DNA from: CAVTWY01 sp963738575 | GTDB taxonomy: Bacteria; Pseudomonadota; Gammaproteobacteria; Burkholderiales; Burkholderiaceae_C | DNA length: 64,000 bases | NCBI GenBank assembly: GCA_963738575.1 | Contig: CAVTWY010000002.1 | Location: forward strand, 434,001-498,000 | Direction of reading: 5' to 3' | Shown here: one piece after another, positions 42,386 to 51,243 of the stretch | How positions within the stretch are numbered: position 1 is the first letter of the stretch | How the letters are laid out: each line of letters opens with the position of its first letter | The notes under the pieces: generated by a model | What the model was told of the DNA's origin: nothing | The model's input: only the letters and a program-made list of their open reading frames with translations | Database searches by the model: none | Program-made: the position numbers and the translations under genes

Positions 42386-44950
42386 TCAAAGTGCCTTGAT
42401 TTCCACACGCCGTGCTTGTGCGTCGGCGCCGTCTTTTCCAGCTTCGACAAACACGGGCGGCTGCATCGTGATGCGATCATCGGCAACGCCAGCACCCTTG
42501 AGTGCATCCCGAACGTTTAGCGCGCGGTCTTTGGCCAGCGCCGCGTTGGCGTCTGCGTTGCCAGTCTTGTCGGTGTAGCCGGTGATGCCAACCTTTTGAC
42601 TTGCGTTGGCGGCCAACGCCGCAGCAGCGGCTTTGATGGTGGTCATGCCGTCATTCGAGAGCGCTGATTTGCCCGAATCAAACAAGATCTTGGCAGGCCA
42701 TGCATAGGCTGCTGCAGCGGGGGCAGCAGTAGGTGCAGGTGCCGTCACTGCCACGGGTGCCGGTGCGGCCACCGCAGGCGCTGCGGCGGTCACTGCTGCT
42801 GTTGCGACTGCCGCAGTGGCGGCGACAGCTGCCGGGGCTTTGACAGCCGCCACGGCCTTGGCAGCGCCGCCGTGCGCTGCGCCACCTTGCTGTGCGCCCA
42901 TGGGCAACAACGGCACGATCAGCAAGGCCACAATGTTGATGATCTTGATCAGCGGGTTCACGGCAGGGCCCGCAGTGTCCTTGTAGGGGTCGCCCACGGT
43001 GTCACCGGTGACGGCCGCTTTGTGCGTCTCGCTGCCTTTGCCACCGTGGTTGCCGTCTTCGATGTACTTCTTGGCATTGTCCCAAGCGCCACCGCCCGTG
43101 CACATGGAAATGGCCACGAACAGGCCCGTCACGATGGTGCCCATCAACAAGCCACCCAGTGCCGCAGGGCCCAAGGTCAATCCAACCACCACTGGCACCA
43201 CCACGGGCAACAGGGACGGAACGATCATTTCTTTGATGGCAGCCGTGGTCAGCATGTCCACGGCCTTGCCGTATTCAGGCTTGCCCGAGCCGTCCATGAT
43301 GCCCTTGATGTCGCGGAACTGGCGGCGCACTTCAACCACCACGGCACCCGCAGCGCGGCCCACGGCTTCCATCGCCATGGCGCCAAACAAGTAGGGGATC
43401 AAACCACCGATGAACAAGCCCACGATGACCTTCGGATCGCTCAGGTCAAAGCTCACGTTCATGCCGCGGCCCTCAAGCGAGTGCGTGTAGTCGGCAAACA
43501 AAACGAGTGCCGCCAATCCTGCAGAGCCGATGGCGTAGCCTTTGGTCACGGCTTTGGTGGTGTTGCCCACAGCGTCCAGCGGATCGGTCACGTCTCGCAC
43601 GCTCTTGGGCAATTCGGCCATTTCGGCAATGCCACCGGCATTGTCGGTAATGGGGCCGTAGGCATCCAGCGCGACCACGATGCCAGCCATGCTCAACATG
43701 GCCGTGGCTGCAATCGCAATACCGTACAAGCCACCCAGGCTGTAAGCCGCCAAAATGGCAGCACACACGAACAGCACGGGCCAAGCGGTGGATCGCATCG
43801 ACACGCCCAGGCCCGCAATGATGTTGGTGCCGTGGCCGGTGGTCGAGGCTTGAGCGATGTGTTTTACGGGCGCGTACTGTGTGCCCGTGTAGTACTCGGT
43901 GATCCATACCAAGGCAGCTGTCAGCACCAAGCCCACCGCGCAAGCGCCGATCAGGCGCCACTGCGTGCCCGCACCGAGTGCGTCGTCAGGCATGACGGCC
44001 ATGGTCACGAAGATGAAAGCGATGAAGGACAACACGCCCGCCACAGCCAAGCCTTTGTAGAGGGCAGGCATGACGTTTTTCATGCCGGGTGACGCTTTGA
44101 CAAACGAGCAGCCGATGATCGAAGCGATGATTGACACACCGCCCAACAGCAGCGGGTACACCACGGCAGCCATCGGCGCTGCGGTCACCACCAGGGCGCC
44201 CAAGGCCATGGTTGCAATCAGCGTCACGGCGTAGGTCTCGAACAAGTCAGCGGCCATGCCGGCGCAGTCGCCCACGTTGTCGCCCACGTTGTCGGCAATC
44301 ACGGCCGGGTTGCGCGGGTCGTCCTCGGGGATGCCGGCTTCCACCTTGCCCACCAAGTCGGCACCAACGTCGGCGCCCTTGGTGAAGATGCCGCCGCCCA
44401 GGCGCGCAAAAATCGAGATCAGTGACGAGCCAAAAGCAAAGCCAAGCAAGGGTTTGAGCAAAGACGCCAGCGATTTATCAGGCGTCATCTGCCCGTTGGC
44501 GGTCAAGAACCAGAAGAAGATGCCGACGCCCAGGAGGCCCAAGCCCACCACCAACATGCCGGTGATGGCGCCGCCCTTGAAGGCTACGTCCAGCGCTGGG
44601 CCAATGCCCTTGGTGGCAGCCTGAGCCGTGCGCACGTTGGCGCGCACCGAAACGTTCATGCCGATGAAGCCGCATGCACCCGACAAGACTGCGCCCAGCA
44701 CAAAGCCGACCGCGCTTGTCGTATCGATAAAGATGGCGATCAGGATGGTCAACACCACGCCAACGATGGCGATCGTGCGGTACTGGCGCGACAAGTAAGC
44801 TGCCGCACCTTGTTGAATGGCGCCTGCAATTTCTTGCATGCGGGCGTTGCCCGCAGGCTGACGCAAGATCCAACTTCTTTGCACAAAGCCGTAAACAACG
44901 GCGGCGACGCCGCAAAGCAGCGCCACGTAAAGCGCCATGGTGGTGGACAT
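42386..44950 (-). CDS. hppA: K+-independent H+-pumping pyrophosphatase with C-terminal OmpA-like domain
   Basis: Membrane pyrophosphatase coupling PPi hydrolysis to proton export. Residues 1-685 are a complete enzyme: the substrate motif GADVGADLVGKVEAGIPEDD and NVGDNVGDCAGMAADLFE (about 193-237) and the C-terminal TVGDPYKDTAGPAVNP. GNTTKAVTKG has K466 and T469, the residues that mark the K+-independent proton-pumping class. Unusually, an Ala/Pro-rich linker (about 686-750) joins it to an OmpA-like domain (751-854: KILFDSGKSALSNDG, GITGYTDKTGNADAN, LAKDRALNVRDAL). In this family the C-terminus is extracytoplasmic, so the extra domain would sit in the periplasm. The soluble pyrophosphatase gene is divergent. 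Confidence 0.94.
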   Translation of the reverse strand: MSTTMALYVALLCGVAAVVYGFVQRSWILRQPAGNARMQEIAGAIQQGAAAYLSRQYRTIAIVGVVLTILIAIFIDTTSAVGFVLGAVLSGACGFIGMNVSVRANVRTAQAATKGIGPALDVAFKGGAITGMLVVGLGLLGVGIFFWFLTANGQMTPDKSLASLLKPLLGFAFGSSLISIFARLGGGIFTKGADVGADLVGKVEAGIPEDDPRNPAVIADNVGDNVGDCAGMAADLFETYAVTLIATMALGALVVTAAPMAAVVYPLLLGGVSIIASIIGCSFVKASPGMKNVMPALYKGLAVAGVLSFIAFIFVTMAVMPDDALGAGTQWRLIGACAVGLVLTAALVWITEYYTGTQYAPVKHIAQASTTGHGTNIIAGLGVSMRSTAWPVLFVCAAILAAYSLGGLYGIAIAATAMLSMAGIVVALDAYGPITDNAGGIAEMAELPKSVRDVTDPLDAVGNTTKAVTKGYAIGSAGLAALVLFADYTHSLEGRGMNVSFDLSDPKVIVGLFIGGLIPYLFGAMAMEAVGRAAGAVVVEVRRQFRDIKGIMDGSGKPEYGKAVDMLTTAAIKEMIVPSLLPVVVPVVVGLTLGPAALGGLLMGTIVTGLFVAISMCTGGGAWDNAKKYIEDGNHGGKGSETHKAAVTGDTVGDPYKDTAGPAVNPLIKIINIVALLIVPLLPMGAQQGGAAHGGAAKAVAAVKAPAAVAATAAVATAAVTAAAPAVAAPAPVAVTAPAPTAAPAAAAYAWPAKILFDSGKSALSNDGMTTIKAAAAALAANASQKVGITGYTDKTGNADANAALAKDRALNVRDALKGAGVADDRITMQPPVFVEAGKDGADAQARRVEIKAL

Positions 44951-45194
44951 GTAATTTGCTCCTTCTCGAATTCCGAGTCCTGTGGGGTCCCTCAGCGCAG
45001 TCGCAGAGGGCTTCAGGACGTCTGTTTATGGAGGCGCCTCGGTAGGCACTGACTGATCGCGTCGGATGCTAATGGATGGTTCTGGTGCGACTGTTGGGTA
45101 TTTACCATCGCAAGCGATCCTCAATGTGGGGGGAAACGACGCCAATAACGACGCCGAGGCCCTCGGTTGTCAGCACGGGGCAAGGGCTGATACC

Positions 45195-45200
45195 TACAAT
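45195..45200 (+). promoter_or_regulatory. Possible -10 element for ppa
   Basis: TACAAT, 47 bp before the ppa ATG, in the 296-bp gap between hppA and ppa. TTGTCA lies upstream but at 22 bp, too far for a good promoter, so the -35 is unsure. The remaining part of the gap shows no other clear feature. Confidence 0.35.
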
Positions 45201-45246
45201 CGGTTCTCTTTTAAAGGAATAGCTTGGCGCCCAAGCAACCGAACTC

Positions 45247-45789
45247 ATGAGCCTTCATAACGTCACGCCGGGCCTCAACGCCCCCAACGAATTCAACGTC
45301 ATCATCGAAATCCCGATGAATGCCGACCCGATCAAGTACGAGGTTGACGAGGATTCTGGTGCGATTTTTGTCGATCGGTTCATGGCGACGTCCATGCACT
45401 ACCCGACCAACTATGGCTACATTCCGATGACCCTGGCCGATGACGGAGACCCCGTTGACGTGCTGGTCATCACGCCCGTCCCATTGTTGCCCGGCGTGGT
45501 GGTCACCTGCCGCCCCATCGGCATGCTGCGCATGGACGACGAGGCTGGCGGTGACAACAAGCTCATCGCAGTGCCCATCGACAAGATTTTGTCCATCTAT
45601 TCGCAATGGAAGAAGCCCGAAGATCTCAACCCCATGCGGCTCAAGACCATCCAGCACTTTTTTGAACACTACAAGGACCTGGAGCAGGGCAAATGGGTCA
45701 AGGTGATTGGTTGGGAGGGCACCGAAGCAGCTCGCACCGAAGTCACCACCGGCATGGCAGCGTGGACGGCCAAGCAGCTTAAGTCTTGA
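45247..45789 (+). CDS. ppa: Inorganic pyrophosphatase
   Basis: Cytosolic family I enzyme hydrolysing pyrophosphate. It has 180 residues with the family signature EIPMNADPIKYEVDEDSGAI, TSMHYPTNYGYIP, and the metal-binding DDGDPVDVLV. The gene is divergent from the pyrophosphate-driven proton pump, so two enzymes competing for PPi sit side by side. Length and motifs normal. Confidence 0.97.
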   Translation: MSLHNVTPGLNAPNEFNVIIEIPMNADPIKYEVDEDSGAIFVDRFMATSMHYPTNYGYIPMTLADDGDPVDVLVITPVPLLPGVVVTCRPIGMLRMDDEAGGDNKLIAVPIDKILSIYSQWKKPEDLNPMRLKTIQHFFEHYKDLEQGKWVKVIGWEGTEAARTEVTTGMAAWTAKQLKS

Positions 45790-45807
45790 CGCGTTTGCGG
45801 CGTTGCG

Positions 45808-46977
45808 TCAGGGCGTCGCCGCCCTGAAAGGTGTTCGCTCGTTCAGCTCGTTGATGTACTCGGTCACCCCAGCGCCCTCACGCACCAAGAAGTGCCCCAC
45901 GGCCTGCGCAAAAGCGGGGTCGGCAATCCAGTGCGCTGATGCCGTTGACACGGGCAGAAGGCCGCGCGCCATCTTGTGCTCCCCTTGTGCACCCCCCTCA
46001 AAGCGCACAAACTGGTGCCGAATGCACCACTCAAGTGGTTGGTAATAGCAGGCCTCAAAGTGAAGCAAGGGTATGTGCGCCACCGCACCCCAGTAACGGC
46101 CGTAGGCCACCCGGGTGGTCGCGTCGACAGCAATCAGTGACGCTGCCACGGGTTGGCCCGCATGCATGGCCACAAACATCACCCACGCCTCGGGCATGGA
46201 CGACGCCACTTGGCTGAAAAAAGAGCGCGTTAAATAAGGCGTCGAGCCATGTTCGCGGTAGGTCTGCGCATAACAGCGGTAGAAAAAATCCCAGTGCGAC
46301 GGTGTGATGCCGACACCCTCCAACACCTCAAAGGTGACGCCGCTTGTCTGTACACGCCGCCGCTCTTGCGCGATTTTTTTTCGCTTTTCGCGTTGCAGGG
46401 TGGCCAGAAAGGCGTCGAATGAAGCCAGTGGTAAGGCGGCGGCTTGCTGCCAATGAAACTGCACACTGCGCCGCATCATCCAGCCGCGCTCTTCAAACGC
46501 CGTCACATCCTGGGCGTCCGGAAACAGCACGTGCGCCGAAGAGCACGAAGCCTGCGCGGCCAGCGCCTCAATGCCCGCAATCAGTGCTTGGCGCACGCTT
46601 GCGTTGACGGCAAGCAGGCGCGTGCCGGGCACTGGTGTGAAGGGGGCAGCGCCCAACAGCTTGGGGTAGTAAGCGCGCCCGGCACGCTCAAAGGCCTGCG
46701 CCCAGCTCCAGTCAAAAACGTATTCGCCGTAGGAATGCGATTTGGCGTAGAGCGCACACGCTCCCACCAAGGTGTCACCCTTGTGGGCCAACAAAAATGT
46801 GGGCTGCCAGCCCGTGGATGCGACGGCGCTTTGGCTTGCGTGCAAAGCCATCAAAAAGGCGTGTCGCATGAACGGCGTCGGGTTGTCTTGCCGCTGGAGC
46901 AAGCCGTCCCATGCCGAGGCGTCGATCTCTCCCGGATCGCCCACGCTGCGAATGACATAATTGTTTTGACTTTTCAT
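45808..46977 (-). CDS. GNAT-like family protein (DUF482, FemAB-related)
   Basis: A 389-residue protein of the DUF482 group (annotated as GNAT or peptidoglycan-related acyltransferase); its substrate is unknown. Family segments: ASAWDGLLQRQDNPTPFMRH, AKSHSYGEYVFDWSWA, QREKRKKIAQERRRV and the C-terminal LLHFEACYYQPLEWCI. The start codon at 46977 is 14 bp from that of the divergent nadE, so the two genes share almost no spacer. It converges with ppa. The reaction is not established. Confidence 0.85.
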   Translation of the reverse strand: MKSQNNYVIRSVGDPGEIDASAWDGLLQRQDNPTPFMRHAFLMALHASQSAVASTGWQPTFLLAHKGDTLVGACALYAKSHSYGEYVFDWSWAQAFERAGRAYYPKLLGAAPFTPVPGTRLLAVNASVRQALIAGIEALAAQASCSSAHVLFPDAQDVTAFEERGWMMRRSVQFHWQQAAALPLASFDAFLATLQREKRKKIAQERRRVQTSGVTFEVLEGVGITPSHWDFFYRCYAQTYREHGSTPYLTRSFFSQVASSMPEAWVMFVAMHAGQPVAASLIAVDATTRVAYGRYWGAVAHIPLLHFEACYYQPLEWCIRHQFVRFEGGAQGEHKMARGLLPVSTASAHWIADPAFAQAVGHFLVREGAGVTEYINELNERTPFRAATP

Positions 46978-46991
46978 GCCGAAGGAACAAA

Positions 46992-48674
46992 GTGATCAAG
47001 GTTGCCATTGCCCAAATCAACGCAACCGTGGGCGACATCCAAGGCAACGCCAAAAAAATACTCGATGCAGCGCGCAGCGCGCATGCTCAAGGTGCTGCCT
47101 TGCTGTTGGCGCCCGAACTGAGCCTGTGCGGTTACCCGCCTGAAGACCTGTTGCTGCGCCCCTCGTTCATGCAAGCCTGCCGTGACGCGCTGCAGACGCT
47201 GGCCCAGGCGTTGGTGGATTGTCCGGGGCTTGCGGTGGTGGTGGGGCATCCCCATCAGTTTGGCACGCATGGTGATACCCGCACCAAATCCACGGCTGTC
47301 CCCCAGCGCTTCAATGCGGCGTCGGTGTTGCGAAACGGCAAGGTCGAGGCCACGTATTGCAAGCGCGAGCTGCCCAACTACCAGGTGTTTGACGAGCGGC
47401 GCTACTTTGCGTCCGGTCGCGATGCGGGGCAGGGCGCCGTGGTTGTTGAAGCCGGTGGCATGCGGTTTGGCATCCTCATTTGTGAAGACGCCTGGTTCGA
47501 CGAACCGGCTCAAGCAGCCAAGGCAGCCGGTGCGCAGGCGCTTTGTGTGCTCAATGCGTCGCCGTTCCATGTGGACAAGGCCGACGAACGCGAAGACCGC
47601 ATGGGTGCGTGCGCACGGACCCATGGGCTGCCGGTGATTTACGCACATTTGGTGGGTGGCCAGGATGAGGTCGTATTTGATGGCGCGTCGTTTGCCGTGG
47701 ATGCCAGTGGGGTCGTGGCCATGCGAGCACCATACTTCGACGAGGCCCTGGCTTGGGTTACCTTGAATGGGCAAACCGTTCGTGGCGAGACGCTGCCGCA
47801 GCCAACCAACGAAGCCCAGGCTTGGGGTGCCCTGGTGACAGGCGTGCGAGACTACGTCAACAAGAATGGGTTTGCCGGTGTCATCATTGGATTGTCGGGC
47901 GGGATCGATTCAGCCTTGGTGTTGGCCATCGCCGTGGACGCCTTGGGCGCAGCAAGGGTACGCACCGTGATGATGCCATCACCCTACACAGCCAACATTT
48001 CCTGGATCGATGCCGAGGACATGGCCAAGCGCCTGGGCGTGCGTCACGAAGAGATCAAAATTGCCCCCATGTTTGACGCCTTTCTTGCCAGCTTGGCGGT
48101 TCAATTCAAAGGGTTGCCCGATGACGCCACTGAAGAGAACATTCAGGCGCGCATCCGCGGCACGCTGTTGATGGCACTGTCCAACAAGAGTGGCTGGATC
48201 GTGCTCACCACGGGCAACAAGAGCGAAATGGCCACGGGCTATTGCACGCTATACGGTGACATGGCGGGTGGTTTTGCCGTGATCAAAGACGTGGCCAAGA
48301 CACTCGTCTACCGTTTGGCGGCGTGGAAGAACCAACAGCCCGTTCGGCGCGCTGATGGCAGCGTCGGCCCCGTCATCCCCGAGCGCATCATCACGCGACC
48401 ACCATCGGCCGAACTCAAGCCCGACCAAACCGACCAGGACAGCCTGCCGCCCTACGACGTGCTGGATTCGATCCTTGGCCAGTACATGGAAGAAGATCGC
48501 AGTGTGGACGACATCGTGGCCAGCGGGCATGATCGCTCTACGGTCGAGCGCATCACTCGGCTGATTCGCATCAACGAATACAAGCGTCGCCAGGCTCCCA
48601 TCGGCATCCGCATCACCCACCGCGCTTTCGGCCGCGATTGGCGTTACCCGATTACCTCAAAATTCCGTGCTTAA
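46992..48674 (+). CDS. nadE: Glutamine-dependent NAD+ synthetase
   Basis: Makes NAD+ from deamido-NAD+ with ammonia from glutamine. The 560 residues have an N-terminal nitrilase-type glutaminase domain (VAIAQINATVGDIQGNAKK, LLLAPELSLCGYPPEDLLL, the Cys in GILICEDAWFD) and a C-terminal synthetase with the P-loop LSGGIDSALVLAIAVD near residue 301. GTG start at 46992, preceded by GAAGGAA. A PII gene follows 58 bp later. Intact. Confidence 0.96.
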   Translation: MIKVAIAQINATVGDIQGNAKKILDAARSAHAQGAALLLAPELSLCGYPPEDLLLRPSFMQACRDALQTLAQALVDCPGLAVVVGHPHQFGTHGDTRTKSTAVPQRFNAASVLRNGKVEATYCKRELPNYQVFDERRYFASGRDAGQGAVVVEAGGMRFGILICEDAWFDEPAQAAKAAGAQALCVLNASPFHVDKADEREDRMGACARTHGLPVIYAHLVGGQDEVVFDGASFAVDASGVVAMRAPYFDEALAWVTLNGQTVRGETLPQPTNEAQAWGALVTGVRDYVNKNGFAGVIIGLSGGIDSALVLAIAVDALGAARVRTVMMPSPYTANISWIDAEDMAKRLGVRHEEIKIAPMFDAFLASLAVQFKGLPDDATEENIQARIRGTLLMALSNKSGWIVLTTGNKSEMATGYCTLYGDMAGGFAVIKDVAKTLVYRLAAWKNQQPVRRADGSVGPVIPERIITRPPSAELKPDQTDQDSLPPYDVLDSILGQYMEEDRSVDDIVASGHDRSTVERITRLIRINEYKRRQAPIGIRITHRAFGRDWRYPITSKFRA

Positions 48675-48732
48675 ATGAGTGATTGCACAAGCTGCCTTGG
48701 GTGCAGTTTGGCCAGCCCAACGGAGCCTCGAC

Positions 48733-49071
48733 ATGAAACAAATCACCGCCGTCATCAAACCTTTCAAGCTCGAAGAAGTACGCGAAGCGCTCGCTGACGT
48801 GGGTGTTTCGGGCCTGACGGTTACCGAGGTCAAAGGCTTTGGCCGCCAAAAGGGCCATACCGAGCTGTATCGCGGCGCTGAGTACGTGGTTGATTTTTTG
48901 CCAAAAGTCAAAGTTGAAGTCGTCGTCAAAGACGAAGACGTCGAGCGCTGCATCGACGCCATCGTCAAAGCGGCCAAGACAGGCAAGATCGGTGACGGCA
49001 AAATTTTTGTCACACCGGTCGAGCAGGTGGTGCGCATTCGCACGGGCGAGACCAACGAGTCGGCCGTTTAA
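48733..49071 (+). CDS. glnB: Nitrogen regulatory protein P-II
   Basis: Signal trimer that senses 2-oxoglutarate and ATP/ADP and is uridylylated in nitrogen limitation. The 112-residue protein has the T-loop GRQKGHTELYRGAEYVVDF with Y51 as the modification site, and the C-terminal VEQVVRIRTGETNESAV. The start at 48733 gives MKQITAVIKPFKLEEVREAL; the longer frame from 48679 adds no family sequence. It follows nadE on the same strand. Whether it is GlnB or GlnK cannot be decided. Confidence 0.96.
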   Translation: MKQITAVIKPFKLEEVREALADVGVSGLTVTEVKGFGRQKGHTELYRGAEYVVDFLPKVKVEVVVKDEDVERCIDAIVKAAKTGKIGDGKIFVTPVEQVVRIRTGETNESAV

Positions 49072-49078
49072 CAGGCTG

Positions 49079-49456
49079 TCAAGTCAGCTTTTGCCAAAGG
49101 GCCAAGCCCCAAACCAACGAGCAGGTTGCAAGCGACACAAACACCGCTGCGCTGCCAATGTCTTTGGCTGATTTGGCCAGTGGGTGTTTATCGGGCGAAG
49201 CCAAGTCGACCACCGCCTCGATGGCCGAATTGAGCAGTTCAGTGATGAGGACCACCAACACGCTCAGCGACAACACGGCCACTTCAACCCAAGTGCGCCC
49301 CAACCACCAGGCCAGTGGCAGCAAGACGCACGCTAGCAGCACTTCTTGACGAAAAGCGGCCTCAGCACGCCAGGCTGCAGCCAAGCCAGCGCGTGAATAG
49401 CCCGCAGCGTTGATGATGCGCTGGAATGGGCCAACGCCAACTGGTTTTTGACTCAT
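49079..49456 (-). CDS. dgkA: Diacylglycerol kinase
   Basis: Small inner-membrane kinase recycling diacylglycerol to phosphatidic acid. The 125 residues have three membrane helices and the family motif ITELLNSAIEAVVDLAS with the AAxxEAAFRQE helix before it (WRAEAAFRQEVLLA). It converges with the PII gene with a 7-bp gap. Confidence 0.93.
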   Translation of the reverse strand: MSQKPVGVGPFQRIINAAGYSRAGLAAAWRAEAAFRQEVLLACVLLPLAWWLGRTWVEVAVLSLSVLVVLITELLNSAIEAVVDLASPDKHPLAKSAKDIGSAAVFVSLATCSLVWGLALWQKLT

Positions 49457-49499
49457 GCCAGATTGTGCCGTGAGCCATCAAGTCTTTGCGCCATGGCGT

Positions 49500-50038
49500 T
49501 CAGGCGACTTGCTTGGGTGTCTTGGCAGGGCGCACGTCGATCAATCGCGTGCCGCACAAAACGTCATGCACAAACTGCCTCTGAGGGTGCAACAGCGCAA
49601 GCCCGCCGTAGACCAGCCAGCCCAAGGTCATCAAACCGAAAATGGCTGTCGATGAAATGGGCCGAACCGAATAGGCAATGACCAGGCCGGCAAAAACCAC
49701 ACCCACGACAACAAATAGCGAAAGGTGGCTAAAACCATGCCAATCGGCTCGCCTCGATGATTGACAACCCGGATATGCCAAGTTTTGGTGGCAACCGTTT
49801 GGCCCCCATGGGACCAAAACCAAACGAAGTAAGCCCCGATGAGCAAAAACAAGAAGATCTGCAATCCGGTTCGGCCCTGCAAGGCGTGGCGGTGCTGGGT
49901 AAGCGTGTCGTACAGGTACGCGCCGGTCATGACGATCCCAAACAACAAAATGCCTTCGTAAGTGAAGGCAGCGAGCCGACGTTTGACGGATGGGGCTTGA
50001 AGTTGCAACGCCCCCGTCGGCGCTTTTGCAACCGTCAT
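49500..50038 (-). pseudogene. RDD family membrane protein, frameshifted
   Basis: An RDD domain protein of unknown role. The first part starts at 50038 (KAPTGALQLQAPSVKRRLAA) and runs to about 49690 (RYLLSWVWFLPAW); the homologous end (FGLMTLGWLVYGGLALLHPQ, FVHDVLCGTRLIDV) is in another frame and stops at 49500. A one-base loss (or two-base gain) in about 49660-49700, where a run of five A occurs, joins them into about 179 residues. Its start overlaps the DUF3106 stop by four bases. It may be a sequencing error or a real lesion. Confidence 0.8.
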
Positions 50039-50781
50039 TGACGTTTGATGTTGTCTGACTTTTCAGCCTGGCTGGCGATGGCAGCGCCCTGCATCCCGCG
50101 CTTGGGAAGAAGGGTCTGGGGATCTACAAAACCAGGCTTGGCTGTCATCTTGGGGAGCCCCGTTTGTTGGTGCATTGGGGGTTTGACCGGCTGGGACACC
50201 AAAGTCGTTGTGGTCCCTGGGCCGGCACGCACCAAAGAAGGGTTGGCCGGTTTGGCTGCTGCGCTGACAGGCAAAGGGGCCGTCACCACAGTTGATTTGG
50301 TGCCATCGACACGACGCTGCTTGACGGCTGGCGCCACAACGGCAGGGGCTTCAGCAGCCCGTTTGGCCAATTCACGCTTCTGAGATTCTGGCAAAGCTTG
50401 GTACGTTTGCCAGCGTGACTGGCGCTCGTCGGGTGCAGTCTGCGTGCGCAGCTCTTGATAATTGAGCCGCGCACGACGGCGCTCGTCAGGTGTCATGCGA
50501 GCCCAATCGCCCATGCGTTGTTGCATGCGCGCACGATCATCAGGCTCTAACTTATTGAATCGGCTTGCAACATCGAGCCACTTTTGCTGTCGGACTGCAT
50601 CGATACCCGGCCATTCTCGCTCCAATGGAGCCAACGCGTCACGCTCCGATGCCGTCAGTGCAGCCCATGGCTTTGCGTTGCGCAGGGTGGTTACTTGGGC
50701 CAGCAGCGGCTCAGGCCAGGCTGTGGCCAAAAGCGCAGCCGCTCCCCAAACACAGAACAGCTGTTTGAAGTGCCGTGTCAT
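50035..50781 (-). CDS. DUF3106 domain-containing exported protein
   Basis: A 248-residue protein with a signal sequence (KQLFCVWGAAALLATAWPEP) and the DUF3106 repeats: WAALTASERDALAPLEREWP, WLDVASRFNKLEPDDRARMQ, MTPDERRRARLNYQ. The C-terminal 100 residues are Pro/Ala/Lys-rich and probably disordered. Function unknown; likely periplasmic. It lies in the sigma-factor operon, overlapping the RDD gene. Confidence 0.88.
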   Translation of the reverse strand: MTRHFKQLFCVWGAAALLATAWPEPLLAQVTTLRNAKPWAALTASERDALAPLEREWPGIDAVRQQKWLDVASRFNKLEPDDRARMQQRMGDWARMTPDERRRARLNYQELRTQTAPDERQSRWQTYQALPESQKRELAKRAAEAPAVVAPAVKQRRVDGTKSTVVTAPLPVSAAAKPANPSLVRAGPGTTTTLVSQPVKPPMHQQTGLPKMTAKPGFVDPQTLLPKRGMQGAAIASQAEKSDNIKRQ

Positions 50782-50790
50782 GCGACCATC

Positions 50791-51243
50791 TCAGTCCTGA
50801 GGCGACGCGCGAAGGTACTCGCGAAACCCAACGTCTGAGTAGGCTTTGGGTGGCAGATCGTCTGCCAAAAGCAGGGCATCAACCTCCGCCGTGGCTTCGA
50901 TTTGAACCTGGACATTGCGGTAATCGATGGCAAACAGGCCCACCACGAGCGCTAGCGCGAGAGCAGCCATTGCCGTGCCAACCCACCAGGGCGTTTTTTC
51001 GTCCGAACTGCCATTCAAGGCTGCTTGACCCCAACCCACCATGGCGACATCGCGCGCTTTGACTTGGGTTGTCGCCGTCGCCTTGGCTTGACGAGCACGG
51101 CTCAAAGCCAAGTCACGGGCAACACGAAGGCGTTGCTCGATGTCATGGGGAACAGCAAGCTGATCAAGAGCAGACGTGACGCGCAGCGCGAACCGCGCTT
51201 CTAGGGCGTCTCGGTTGTTGGTTACTGGGCTGAGCGCGGTCAC
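50791..51243 (-). CDS. DUF3619 family membrane protein (possible anti-sigma-like)
   Basis: A 150-residue protein with a cytoplasmic helical N-terminus (ARFALRVTSALDQLAVPHDI), one membrane helix near residue 85-105 (AALALALVVGLFAI) and a short extracytoplasmic C-terminus (DDLPPKAYSDVGFREYL). It starts at GTG 51243 in a GTGA overlap with the sigma gene. Position and topology resemble an anti-sigma factor, but this function is inferred, not shown. The longer upstream frame is not used. Confidence 0.86.
   Translation of the reverse strand: MTALSPVTNNRDALEARFALRVTSALDQLAVPHDIEQRLRVARDLALSRARQAKATATTQVKARDVAMVGWGQAALNGSSDEKTPWWVGTAMAALALALVVGLFAIDYRNVQVQIEATAEVDALLLADDLPPKAYSDVGFREYLRASPQD

Noticed and set aside
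42872..44092. 406-codon plus-strand frame opposite hppA
   Set aside because: His/Gln/Arg-rich antisense composition and no recognisable domain; hppA on the other strand is certain.
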